Positions 8,133 to 16,911 of a DNA stretch of 19,647 bases are shown piece by piece (the stretch's first letter is position 1; each line of letters opens with the position of its first letter). This stretch comes from Prevotellaceae bacterium UBA7028. Lineage in GTDB: Bacteria; Bacteroidota; Bacteroidia; Bacteroidales; Bacteroidaceae. Position numbers and translations under genes: made by a program. Location of the stretch: contig DLBF01000014.1 of the NCBI GenBank assembly GCA_002494215.1, positions 1 to 19,647 of the forward strand. The letters are read 5' to 3'. The notes beneath the pieces were generated by a model. It ran no database searches. It saw nothing but the letters and a program-made list of their open reading frames with translations, and was not told the DNA's origin.

Positions 8133-11100
8133 ATGAAAAGGAAAAAAGATTGTATTAAAATCAGCAGGATGTTGCTGACGCTTTTAGTCAGCGTCTGTGC
8201 TATTTGTGCATGGGCAGATTCTGAAATCAACGTAGAGAAGGCAGGAACACTGCAGACTCTGTTGCCCACCAGTGATGCCAAGCTGAAGATTACAGGTTCT
8301 ATCAATGGTACTGATGTGAGGTACCTGCGTGAGCTGATTAGCGCAGGAACCGTAACTTCATTGGATTTGTCAGGAGTGAACATCGTAAGTGGAGGTGAGG
8401 CTTACTTCGGAAGCTACAAGACAGAGAATAATGTGATTGGTAAATATATGTTTCAGGATTTTATCAAACTGAAAACTATATTGCTTCCTTCAAATCTGAA
8501 ATCTATTAAGGATAGGTCTTTCTCTGGTTGTGGAATCACAGAAATAGATATTCCTAATAGTGTTACATCTATTGGAGAGGATGCTTTCGCTTATTGTAAT
8601 TCATTGAAGAAGGTTATTGTTGGTAATTCCGTTAGACGTATGGAGCAAGGTGCATTCTATTGTTCGCCTGTTTCCAAGTTTTATATGAAGCCGGTAACAC
8701 CTCCTGCAATGGCTGATAATTGGATGTTCTATAATCCGGAAGGAACTATTACCTTTTGTGTATATACCTCTTCCTTGACAGATTACAAGAATAGTGAATT
8801 CAAGAGTTACGGAACCGTAACAGGTAATCTGGAGAAGACCTATCCTATGGAGGTGGATTCTTATACTAACGCCAGAACCAAAGCCGGAGAATTCTTTGAG
8901 GATGTTGCCTGCACCCAGTTGAAGCCAGCATACCAGGCTATGACGGACGAGGAACTGACAAAGGCCTTTACTGAGGCCGGCATGCCTGACTTCATGATTA
9001 ACATTGCCATAAAGGTGAAGGACGGACAATGGGCTAAGTACGAGCAGGATTTCCGTATCCACGACTACAAGGCTTATAGCGATGCCAGCTACTGGAACAA
9101 TAAGCTGATGAGTACAGGCGGCTCTTACATGGGTAACCCAACGGGTATCTATGCCAAGAATGACGGTGATGAGATTTACGTTTTTGTGGATAGCGACATC
9201 CCCAGCGATGCAACCTTGTATTTTGCAGGTTGTGTAGAAAACCAGCTAATCTATTCTGCTAAGACTGGTCAGAAACTGGTAAAGGGCTTGAATATCATAG
9301 ACGGAACAAAGGATGCGCTCTATTACATCTTATATACTGCTGATACCGAGAGCATGAAAAAAACTCTGGATCAGTGGCCAGAGATAAAGATTCACGTTGA
9401 GGGCGGTGTTGTAAACGGATACTATGATGTAACCCGTCGTAGCGATGCCGATTATAAGGCTATTCTGAAGGCTGCTACCCACAATCGCTTTACCGTAAAG
9501 GGTGGCCAGTCCTTGTTCAACTTCAAGACTGCATCTTACAGAAGTGTCTTCCCAAGTACTATAGACAAGAGCATCCTTTGGTTCGACAGTGTGGCCGTAT
9601 GGCAGAAGGAGTTGATGGGATTCTGCGAAAGCGTTGCCACAGGCAAGCGTGCCGGTGCACCTTTCTACCTGACGGGCGGTGATGCCATCTTCCCCATTTA
9701 CTACAACAACCCCAATTTCGCTATTGAAGGTGAGGAAGAAGATGACGGTTATGCAAACTCTACAGATTACAGAACTTCTTATAACGGTTTGAATTGTATC
9801 AAAAACTGTATGAATGCCAATAATCCAGAGATGGACGACAACTGTGCTGCCCATGAGTGTGGCCACAATAACCAAGGAGCTATCAATCTGGAGGGTGGTA
9901 CTGAGGTGTCTAACAGTCTGTTTACTTTCCTGACCATCTTACATGATGGCCTTAATACGCCAACGGGAGCCCCCCTTTCTACTGTTATGGAAGATTTTGC
10001 ACACCATGTACCTTACTATTTCAGGTCTGGTAACAATGCATATCGTATGTATTGGCAGCTCTATCTGTACTACCACATGGCACAGAAGGATACATCGTTC
10101 TACCCCCGACTTTTCAAGGCTTTGCGCGAGGATCCTCTGAAGCTATACAATTCATCTAATAACAGAAACGGTGGCCTGAAGTTCGTGCGTAAGGTCTGCG
10201 AGGTTGCTCAGGAAGACCTGACAGACTTCTTTACCATCTGGGGATTCTTCGAGCCTATTAAGGCAACAACCATCGAGGATTATGGCCGCCATAACATTGC
10301 TGTTACACAGTCCGATATCAATAGCACGAAGGCTGCCATAGCCAAGTATCCCAAGAAGAATCGCGAGATTATCTTCATCGATGAACGTGTTGAATACTTG
10401 CCCACAACCAACTTCTTGGCTAGCAAGGCTGGCGAGAAGCGTCGTGGCTCCGACCAGGTAGGCCAGTGTGGCGACGTGGGTCAGTTCTCCAGCTATCTGC
10501 CTGGTGCCAGCAAGCCATCAGAATACACCTATTTCCAGTCCGACTCGCTTTACGCTCTCGAGGGTGAAGGTGGTCTGGGCTTTGTGATGCTGGACGGTGA
10601 AGGCAAGCTGAAGTATGCTGCCAATTCCAAGAATTTCTGTATTCCCACCGACGTGGGAACAGACTGGACCATCTATTCATACGATGAGGGTGGTGTCTTG
10701 CATGAGGTGCCAAAGGCTGGTGATGGTACTGTGTACGTCAAGCTTGTTATGGCTGGAACTCTCAAGAAAAAGCTGGAGAACAAACAGGCCATTAAGTTGG
10801 TTGTCAGTGGCTCGATTAATGCTAATGACATCAATTATATGAAGCAACTCGTCAGCACCGAGAATCTGCAATCCATCGACTTGGAAAAGAGTAGAACCAG
10901 CAACATTTCCTCTAATGCCTTCCAAGGTATTAAGAAACTTGTCTCTATCAAGTTCCCCTCAACATTGACCAGTATTGGCTCAGATGCCTTCTCTAGGACA
11001 GGTCTTAATACAGTCGTGATTCCCGATAAGGTGACCAGCGTTGGTGGTGATGCATTTGCTTATTGCGACAACCTAAACTCTGTTGTAATAGGCGAGAAGG

Positions 11101-11447
11101 TGAGAACCCTGGATCAGGGTGTGTTCTATGAGTCAAAGATAAAGGATGCTTATGTAAAGGCTCATACACCTCCATCAATTTCTGCTTATCTTTTCTCAAG
11201 CGAGCCAATCATCCATGTCTATTCACAAGACTTGGCTAAATACCAGAAGTCTGCATGGGCTGAATTTGGCAATATTGTTGGTGACCTGGAAAACTGCGAG
11301 GTTATCACAGCAATAGATGCTCCTAACGAGGAAATCTCTTCTGAGGAAGATTCGGACGGAGCCATCTACAACCTGCAGGGAATGAAGGTGTCAGAACTGC
11401 AGGCAGGAAGCATATATATCCAAAACGGACAGAAGATTATAAAATAA
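8133..11447 (+). CDS. secreted M60-type metallopeptidase with flanking LRR_5 domains (copy 1)
   Basis: A 1104-residue secreted protein. Order: basic N terminus and signal peptide (cleavage near AWA, residues 26-28); BspA-like LRR_5 segment (about 38-235); M60-type (enhancin-like) peptidase region (about 300-760); a short conserved post-catalytic domain (about 770-860); a second LRR_5 segment (about 872-1053); and a C-terminal tail (AIYNLQG...AGSIYIQNGQK). The zinc site is HECGH (His574, Glu575, His578) with Glu591 in GGTEVSNS as the probable third ligand, fitting HExxH-x(8-28)-E of family M60. Known members cleave mucin-like O-glycoproteins; the substrate here is inferred. LRR_5 domains are typical adhesion modules. 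No own promoter is visible in the 108-base gap after the kinase-like gene. Copy 2 follows after 18 bases. Confidence 0.88.
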   Translation: MKRKKDCIKISRMLLTLLVSVCAICAWADSEINVEKAGTLQTLLPTSDAKLKITGSINGTDVRYLRELISAGTVTSLDLSGVNIVSGGEAYFGSYKTENNVIGKYMFQDFIKLKTILLPSNLKSIKDRSFSGCGITEIDIPNSVTSIGEDAFAYCNSLKKVIVGNSVRRMEQGAFYCSPVSKFYMKPVTPPAMADNWMFYNPEGTITFCVYTSSLTDYKNSEFKSYGTVTGNLEKTYPMEVDSYTNARTKAGEFFEDVACTQLKPAYQAMTDEELTKAFTEAGMPDFMINIAIKVKDGQWAKYEQDFRIHDYKAYSDASYWNNKLMSTGGSYMGNPTGIYAKNDGDEIYVFVDSDIPSDATLYFAGCVENQLIYSAKTGQKLVKGLNIIDGTKDALYYILYTADTESMKKTLDQWPEIKIHVEGGVVNGYYDVTRRSDADYKAILKAATHNRFTVKGGQSLFNFKTASYRSVFPSTIDKSILWFDSVAVWQKELMGFCESVATGKRAGAPFYLTGGDAIFPIYYNNPNFAIEGEEEDDGYANSTDYRTSYNGLNCIKNCMNANNPEMDDNCAAHECGHNNQGAINLEGGTEVSNSLFTFLTILHDGLNTPTGAPLSTVMEDFAHHVPYYFRSGNNAYRMYWQLYLYYHMAQKDTSFYPRLFKALREDPLKLYNSSNNRNGGLKFVRKVCEVAQEDLTDFFTIWGFFEPIKATTIEDYGRHNIAVTQSDINSTKAAIAKYPKKNREIIFIDERVEYLPTTNFLASKAGEKRRGSDQVGQCGDVGQFSSYLPGASKPSEYTYFQSDSLYALEGEGGLGFVMLDGEGKLKYAANSKNFCIPTDVGTDWTIYSYDEGGVLHEVPKAGDGTVYVKLVMAGTLKKKLENKQAIKLVVSGSINANDINYMKQLVSTENLQSIDLEKSRTSNISSNAFQGIKKLVSIKFPSTLTSIGSDAFSRTGLNTVVIPDKVTSVGGDAFAYCDNLNSVVIGEKVRTLDQGVFYESKIKDAYVKAHTPPSISAYLFSSEPIIHVYSQDLAKYQKSAWAEFGNIVGDLENCEVITAIDAPNEEISSEEDSDGAIYNLQGMKVSELQAGSIYIQNGQKIIK

Positions 11448-11465
11448 ACCAATATAGACACTATC

Positions 11466-14400
11466 ATGAAAACAAAAAAGAGAACCATTAAGGCATTGCT
11501 TTGGGGCATTGCCTTTCTCTGCTCCTTAAACGCGTGGTCTGTAACAGAGGTTAATGTAAGTGAAGCAGGAACGCTTTCCACCTTACTGACCAATTGTGAG
11601 ACGAAATTAAAGGTTACCGGTGTTATCAATGGAACGGATATCAAGTATATCCGCTCATTGGTAACAGCTGGTACAGTAACATCAATCGACTGGTCGGAAG
11701 TCCGGATCGTTAGTGGTGGAGAGGCTTACTATGGAACATTCACTACGGCAAACGATGTGATTGGTGAACAGATGTTCACGGAATGTGCTAATCTGCAAGA
11801 GATGATTCTGCCCACAACTGTGACATCCATTCAGAGCAACGCTTTCTCTCGGACGGGACTCAAGTCAATCGATATTCCCAACTCAGTTACCCGTTTGGGA
11901 ATGGATGCCTTTGCCTATTGCTCTTCGTTGGCCGATGTTGTCATTGGTGCCAAGGTAAAACAGATGGACCAGGGCGTTTTTTGGTCTTCTGAAGTCAAGA
12001 ATGCCTATGTGAAACCCGTCAATCCTCCTGCTGTTCCTTACTATCTGTTTGGCTCTAATCCCAAGATTTATGTCTATTCTGTGGTTCTGTCGGACTATAA
12101 GGCAACGGATTGGAATGGATTAGGTACTGTCGTAGGCGGACTGGAGAACTACTATTCAATGGAAGCGGATCCTAACACCGTGGCCAAGGCTATGAATGGC
12201 AAGTACTTCGAGGATGCAGCTTGTACGCAGTTGAAACCTGAATATCAGGCTATGTCGGACGATGACTTGACTGCCGCCCTGACAGCAGACGGAATGCCTG
12301 AGCTGATGATAACCACCGCCCTGAAGGTAAAGAACCAGTCCTGGGCAACTTACGAGGAGGGATTCCGCGTTCATACTTACAAGCCATACAGCGATGCCAA
12401 CTATTGGAATGACAAGATGATGTCTTCCGGCGGTTCCTATATGGGTAACCCTACAGGTATATATGCCGAGAATAATGGCGATGAGATTTATGTCTTTGTG
12501 GACAGCGACATCCCCTCTGATGCCACCTTGTACTTTGCAGGCTGTGTAGAGAACGACCTTATCACCAATGCTACGATGGGTACAAAGTTAGCGAAGGGCT
12601 TGAATATTATCGAGGGAACAAAGAATGCTCTCTATTACATTGTATATACTGCCGACACCAGGTCGATGAAGAAAACCTTGGATCAGTGGCCTGATATGAA
12701 GATTCACATCGAGGGTGGGAAAGTGAATGGCTATTACGATGTTAATTTCCATACTTCTACCGACTACCTGAAGATTCTAAGGGCTGCCAAATTAAATCGC
12801 TTCACGGTGAGAGGCGCACACTCGCTTTACAATCTGAAGACGGCCTCCTACAAGGAAGTGTTCACTTCTTCATCCAAGATGAACAAGAGCATCTGCTGGT
12901 TTGATAGCGTTGCGGTATGGGAGAAGAACCTGATGGGTATGACAGAGGAAGTAGCAACAGGTAAGAAGGCTGGTTATCCCTGGTATCTGACAGGCGGTGA
13001 GGCTATCTATCCCATCTACTACAACAATCCGAACTTTGCTATCGAAGGTGAGGAGAGTGATGCCGGATATGCTAACTCCACACCTTACAGAACCAGCTAC
13101 AATGGCATTGCATGTATCAGGAACTGTCTGGATGCCACCAATAGTAATATGGATGACTGGTGCGCTGGTCACGAGTGTGGTCATAACAACCAGCGGGCTA
13201 TCAATGTGGAGGGATGTACGGAGGCTTCGAATAATGTTTTCTCGAATCTTGTGCGCTATCTCGGTGGTCTTAACTCGTCTGGCGGATCAACCCTCTCAAC
13301 TGTGATGGACGAATATGCACGCCGTGAACCTTTCTACTACAGAGATGTGAACAGCCGCTTGCGTTTCTACTGGGATCTCTATCTGTATTATCATTTGGGA
13401 CAGAAGAACACTTCGTTCTATCCCGAACTCTTCAAGGCTCTACGTAAAGACCCCTTGACACTCTATAATTCAACAAATAACAACAATGGCGGATTGAAGT
13501 TCGTACGTAAGGTGTGCCAGGTTGCTCAGGAAGACCTAACGGACTTCTTTACCATCTGGGGATTCTTTGAGCCTATCAAGAGTGGAAGTACATTAGAAGA
13601 CTACGGCCTTCATCCCATAGCTGTAACGAAGTCTAATATTGCTTCCACAAAATCCAATATTTCCAAATATGCCAAGAAGAACCGCGAGATAATCTTTGTG
13701 GAAGACCGTGCCGACTATGTACTCTCTACTGGTTTCCTGCAGGCAGCAGGCAGAAAGCGTAATGGATTTGACCAGGTAGGTCAGTGTGGCGATCTTGGTC
13801 AGTTCACCAGCTACTTGCCTGGAGCTTGTGCACCTTCTGAGTATGTTTATCTGCAGGCCGACTCGCTCTATGCAATGGAGGGAGTAGGGGGCCTGGGCTT
13901 CCTAATGCTGGATGGAGAGAATAATATCAAGTATGCTTCCAACTCCAAGAACCTATGTATCCCCAGTATCGTGGGCACTGATTGGACTATCTATTCCTAT
14001 GATGCAGACGGCACATTACACGAGGTTACCAAGGCCGTGAATATGGATGGAACCGAATACGTCGAGACGTCTGCTGCAGGAACACTTAAGTCGAAGTTGA
14101 AGAACAATCAGGTTATTAAGCTTGGCGTAAGCGGTCCGATCAATTCAACGGACATAAACTATATGAAGCAGCTTGTAACTAAGGAGAACCTTCTGTCCAT
14201 AGATTTGGATAAAGCCAAGATTAATTCTATTACGAGCAATGTTTTCCAGAATGTAAAGAAGATTATTGCTTTCAAATTGCCGCAGACTCTTACCTCTATT
14301 GGGTCTAATGCATTCTCCAGTTCAGGTCTTAAGTCTATAGAGATACCTGACAAGGTTACCAGTGTAGGCGGCGATGCCTTTGCCTACTGCGATCAGTTGA

Positions 14401-14777
14401 CGTCCGTAGTTGTCGGTAGCGGTGTTAAGACAATGGATCAGGGCATATTCTACAGCTCTGCCGTTAAGGATGCCTATGTAAAGGCACTCACACCTCCTAC
14501 CATTGCTAGCTACCTCTTCTCGAGCAAGCCTACCATCCATGTCTATGCAAGTGCCCTTGATGATTATCTGAATTCTCCTTGGGCAGACTTTGGTTCTATA
14601 GTAGGCGATTTGGAGGACTTCATAGATGGCATTGAATCAATTCATAATTCACAATTCATAATTCACAATGATGATGAAGACGCGATATATGACCTCCTTG
14701 GTCGCAAGGTTGATAAATTGCAACCAGGAGCCATATATATTCAGAACGGAAAGAAATTCCGTTACTTATACAGGTAG
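11466..14777 (+). CDS. secreted M60-type metallopeptidase with flanking LRR_5 domains (copy 2)
   Basis: A 1103-residue paralogue of the preceding gene, colinear over its whole length and clearly a tandem duplication. Signal peptide ends near AWS (residues 23-25); LRR_5 about 35-227; M60 region about 290-760 with HECGH (His569, Glu570, His573) and Glu586 in GCTEASNN; LRR_5 again near 865-1050; and a C-terminal tail AIYDLLG...GAIYIQNGKK. Strings such as GGLKFVRKVC and DLTDFFTIWGFFEPIK are identical in both copies. Both active sites look intact, so the copies may differ in substrate rather than one being dead. Oddities: a perfect 14-base tandem repeat sits inside the linker before the tail (14641-14668), and the protein ends in FRYLYR instead of the simple Lys-rich ending of copy 1, with these last codons overlapping a domain remnant on the other strand. 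The 18-base gap from copy 1 implies one transcript. Confidence 0.88.
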   Translation: MKTKKRTIKALLWGIAFLCSLNAWSVTEVNVSEAGTLSTLLTNCETKLKVTGVINGTDIKYIRSLVTAGTVTSIDWSEVRIVSGGEAYYGTFTTANDVIGEQMFTECANLQEMILPTTVTSIQSNAFSRTGLKSIDIPNSVTRLGMDAFAYCSSLADVVIGAKVKQMDQGVFWSSEVKNAYVKPVNPPAVPYYLFGSNPKIYVYSVVLSDYKATDWNGLGTVVGGLENYYSMEADPNTVAKAMNGKYFEDAACTQLKPEYQAMSDDDLTAALTADGMPELMITTALKVKNQSWATYEEGFRVHTYKPYSDANYWNDKMMSSGGSYMGNPTGIYAENNGDEIYVFVDSDIPSDATLYFAGCVENDLITNATMGTKLAKGLNIIEGTKNALYYIVYTADTRSMKKTLDQWPDMKIHIEGGKVNGYYDVNFHTSTDYLKILRAAKLNRFTVRGAHSLYNLKTASYKEVFTSSSKMNKSICWFDSVAVWEKNLMGMTEEVATGKKAGYPWYLTGGEAIYPIYYNNPNFAIEGEESDAGYANSTPYRTSYNGIACIRNCLDATNSNMDDWCAGHECGHNNQRAINVEGCTEASNNVFSNLVRYLGGLNSSGGSTLSTVMDEYARREPFYYRDVNSRLRFYWDLYLYYHLGQKNTSFYPELFKALRKDPLTLYNSTNNNNGGLKFVRKVCQVAQEDLTDFFTIWGFFEPIKSGSTLEDYGLHPIAVTKSNIASTKSNISKYAKKNREIIFVEDRADYVLSTGFLQAAGRKRNGFDQVGQCGDLGQFTSYLPGACAPSEYVYLQADSLYAMEGVGGLGFLMLDGENNIKYASNSKNLCIPSIVGTDWTIYSYDADGTLHEVTKAVNMDGTEYVETSAAGTLKSKLKNNQVIKLGVSGPINSTDINYMKQLVTKENLLSIDLDKAKINSITSNVFQNVKKIIAFKLPQTLTSIGSNAFSSSGLKSIEIPDKVTSVGGDAFAYCDQLTSVVVGSGVKTMDQGIFYSSAVKDAYVKALTPPTIASYLFSSKPTIHVYASALDDYLNSPWADFGSIVGDLEDFIDGIESIHNSQFIIHNDDEDAIYDLLGRKVDKLQPGAIYIQNGKKFRYLYR
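14641..14668. repeat. 14-bp perfect tandem repeat within the M60 copy 2 gene
   Basis: TTCATAATTCACAA occurs twice in direct succession (14641-14654, 14655-14668) within the linker coding for SIHNSQFIIHN. Copy 1 of the gene has an unrelated acidic linker at this place. Because 28 bases are not a multiple of three, the two units are read in different frames. Confidence 0.9.
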
Positions 14778-14980
14778 ATCTTAATGTCTTTGATACTGCC
14801 AGGAGCACCTTGTTCTGCACGAGGAAGATACTCTATACCGCAGACGTTCTGAACGGAACCTAAATCAATAACTAACAGATGGGGAGTTGCGGCTCCCTTT
14901 TCTGTTTTCCAAAAGGTAGATTCTTGCAGGTAAAAGCCCTTGTCGCCAAGGTGGTTGCCATTTTCTTTATATCTCCACAA
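14762..14980 (-). pseudogene. remnant of an F5/8 type C (CBM32-like) domain
   Basis: A 72-codon open stretch without ATG whose translation looks like the middle of a discoidin / F5/8 type C carbohydrate-binding domain: ESTFWKT, then PHLLVIDLGS, CGIEYLPRAEQG and GSIKDIKIYLYK, matching the common pattern TFWHT...HxLxIDLG...GFxYLPRQDG...GxIKDYExYxS. Only about 50-60 of the usual 130 or so residues remain; the first and last strands are missing. It lies directly downstream of the GH30 gene but in another reading frame (the frame is open back to a stop at 15029-15031), and its end overlaps the last codons of M60 copy 2 on the opposite strand. It is probably debris of a larger enzyme gene left by deletion. 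Domain recognition is by eye. Confidence 0.6.
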
Positions 14981-16475
14981 AAGTAGAAATGCTACGGGCT
15001 GAAAGTCGTGTTTTACCTTTGCAATAGCCTATGGGTTTCAGGTTTTCACCTTCTGCATCGCTGGTACGGTAAATCTGCCACTTTCTTTTCTTCTTATCAG
15101 AGAACGAAAGTTGGAAATCTTGTGGATCATCAGCATAATTGATGGCAACGCAAACCCATTTGCCGTTCTGGTTCTTGTAGGCAGAGACCATTAATCCGTA
15201 TGGATCTTCTTCCTGAGTGGAGGTGATGTTGTAACGAGTGGCGCCAGGGCGGATAAACCTGCTGTAGTTTCCCAATGCCCAAAGCAGTTTGGAGTCGCGG
15301 GCACGCTGCTCTTCATCATAGATGCGGATAAGCCCGTCTTTGTAGTCGCCGCCGCAAGCACGCCACCACGACCAACTTTCAGCATCGGCATACGTGAGGT
15401 CGTGATGAATAACACGGGCTACATAGAGGGCGGTCTTCATGCCGAAGTCGTATCCTTGTCCGCCGCCAATCTCTTTGTCGTTGCTCATAACGCAGATTTC
15501 TGTCTGCCAGAATTTTATGCCAAACTTCTTGCAGGTATCTCGGAGCTGTTCACGTATCTTCCTCATATAAGGTATGGGGGTATTGGTCCAGTAGCTATGG
15601 GCAGCCATCAAATGGGGAACATTAGGCAGATTGCCTACGTAGGTTAGCGTGCTGTCCTCGGAAAAGAAAGAACTGATGGCATTTCCGCGTTGCCAGTCGG
15701 TCTGATGAATGCCTAATAGACAGCGCAGGTCGCTGGACTCATCCATAAGAATTTGGGTGTTGAGGCCTTGCTCTGCGAGAGCTTTGCTTGTTTCTCGTGT
15801 CAGTCGTGTTATCTCTCTATGTGTGGCAGGCGAACCTTCTTGCTTGGGACCTTGCCAATTCCAACTGCCATCAGGTTCGTTAACGGGGCAGAGGTAGTCG
15901 AAGTGGATGCCTTCATGTTCCTCCAACCCTTTGAGGGATGTTGCCATGAAGCGTGCAAAGTCGTCGTAACAATCCTCCTTCAGGTTGATGGTGCCGCCAC
16001 GTCCTGTATTGGTGGCAATACCGTTTTTTGTAAAATAGACGGGGGCCGAGTTGAGAAAAGCCAGGAAGTAGGGCACGCCGCGCTCCTTGGCCAATCGCAG
16101 GAAATTACGTTGGCCGGGTTGTTTCGTCCAGTCGTAGGTACCTTCCTTGGTCAGGAAACATTCTGTACGTGTGCCGGGCTTTATCTGAGAGGCTTCGCCT
16201 TGTTCTGCACTGCCGGCTCCCAGATTAAAGCGCCATACGGATAGACCGATGCCCTTGGGTTGTCCTTTGGTATCATCCTCGACAGAGAAAAGCCAGTCGG
16301 CAATCTTTTGTTGTTCTTCTTCATTGTCCCAAAGACCAATGAACTGCATCGACCAGGCGTCAGAGGCTCCAAAATGTTGGATGGTCTGACGCGGTTCGGT
16401 TGTCTCAATAACATAGTCGGTAGCCCGACAAACTGTTGTAATGGTTGCAAAAAGTATTATCCAATAGTATCTCAT
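14967..16475 (-). CDS. secreted glycoside hydrolase family 30 (endo-beta-1,6-galactanase-like)
   Basis: A 502-residue secreted retaining beta-glycanase. The start chosen is ATG at 16475 (MRYYWIILFA), giving a normal signal peptide ending near CRA; an upstream extension to 16556 would run into the preceding gene. The N-terminal segment HFGASDAWSMQFIG is the family's first strand. The probable acid/base is Glu200 in CPVNEPDGSW and the probable nucleophile Glu326 in FWQTEIC. The QGPKQEG stretch after NEP resembles the endo-beta-1,6-galactanase branch (PF14587 type), so galactan, for example arabinogalactan side chains, is a reasonable but unproven substrate. A beta-sandwich typical of GH30 ends the protein (ARSISTFVEI). 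It starts 16 bases after the S4-domain gene, so an accessory secreted enzyme appears attached to a housekeeping transcript. I see no own promoter. Confidence 0.86.
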   Translation of the reverse strand: MRYYWIILFATITTVCRATDYVIETTEPRQTIQHFGASDAWSMQFIGLWDNEEEQQKIADWLFSVEDDTKGQPKGIGLSVWRFNLGAGSAEQGEASQIKPGTRTECFLTKEGTYDWTKQPGQRNFLRLAKERGVPYFLAFLNSAPVYFTKNGIATNTGRGGTINLKEDCYDDFARFMATSLKGLEEHEGIHFDYLCPVNEPDGSWNWQGPKQEGSPATHREITRLTRETSKALAEQGLNTQILMDESSDLRCLLGIHQTDWQRGNAISSFFSEDSTLTYVGNLPNVPHLMAAHSYWTNTPIPYMRKIREQLRDTCKKFGIKFWQTEICVMSNDKEIGGGQGYDFGMKTALYVARVIHHDLTYADAESWSWWRACGGDYKDGLIRIYDEEQRARDSKLLWALGNYSRFIRPGATRYNITSTQEEDPYGLMVSAYKNQNGKWVCVAINYADDPQDFQLSFSDKKKRKWQIYRTSDAEGENLKPIGYCKGKTRLSARSISTFVEI

Positions 16476-16491
16476 GTTTTTTAGGGGTATT

Positions 16492-16911
16492 TTATTCATC
16501 AAGGTCAAAATCAAAGTCACCGAAGAATTCCGGTACTTCACTTTGGAATTCATCAAGTGAACGTCGGTCTTTCTTGGTGGGGCGACCGGTTCCCTTTGCG
16601 CGGTTTATGAAGCCGCTAATCTTGTTCATCTCTAAGATCTCGTATTGTTCGGGGGGTGTAACATTCTCCAGGATTTCCGGAATGAGTTTGGCACCCACGC
16701 GTCTCTCTATGGCCTGCAGAACGCGGAAGGAGTAGGTTACTGGCGGCTTGCGCACATCAATAATATCTCCTACCTTAATCATGCGACTTGCCTTTACGGT
16801 ACTACCCTTAAGGCTAACCTGCCCTTTCTTGCAGGCGGCGGCAGCGATGGTTCGTGTCTTAAAGATGCGGGCTGCCCATAGCCATTTGTCGATGCGAGCC
16901 TCGTTGTTCAT
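16492..16911 (-). CDS. hslR: S4-domain RNA-binding protein, Hsp15-like
   Basis: A 139-residue cytoplasmic protein with an N-terminal S4 RNA-binding domain (about residues 5-55: [15 protein letters not shown], then KKGQVSL and [10 protein letters not shown]). It resembles Hsp15, which in E. coli binds 50S subunits carrying a stalled peptidyl-tRNA and helps recycle them. The C-terminal part has a basic stretch ([13 protein letters not shown]) and a very acidic end ([10 protein letters not shown]). Its ATG overlaps the pth stop (ATGA), which implies translational coupling. The pairing with peptidyl-tRNA hydrolase fits a role in rescuing ribosomes, though this rests on proximity. The symbol is by similarity. 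Confidence 0.85.
   Translation of the reverse strand: MNNEARIDKWLWAARIFKTRTIAAAACKKGQVSLKGSTVKASRMIKVGDIIDVRKPPVTYSFRVLQAIERRVGAKLIPEILENVTPPEQYEILEMNKISGFINRAKGTGRPTKKDRRSLDEFQSEVPEFFGDFDFDLDE

Noticed and set aside
15753..16244. 163-codon open frame on the plus strand opposite GH30
   Set aside because: Antisense shadow of GH30, with Cys/Phe-rich composition and no domain signature.
16476..16556. Longer N terminus for GH30 beginning at 16556
   Set aside because: It would overlap the S4-domain gene by 65 bases and bury the signal peptide; the ATG at 16475 gives a normal export signal.
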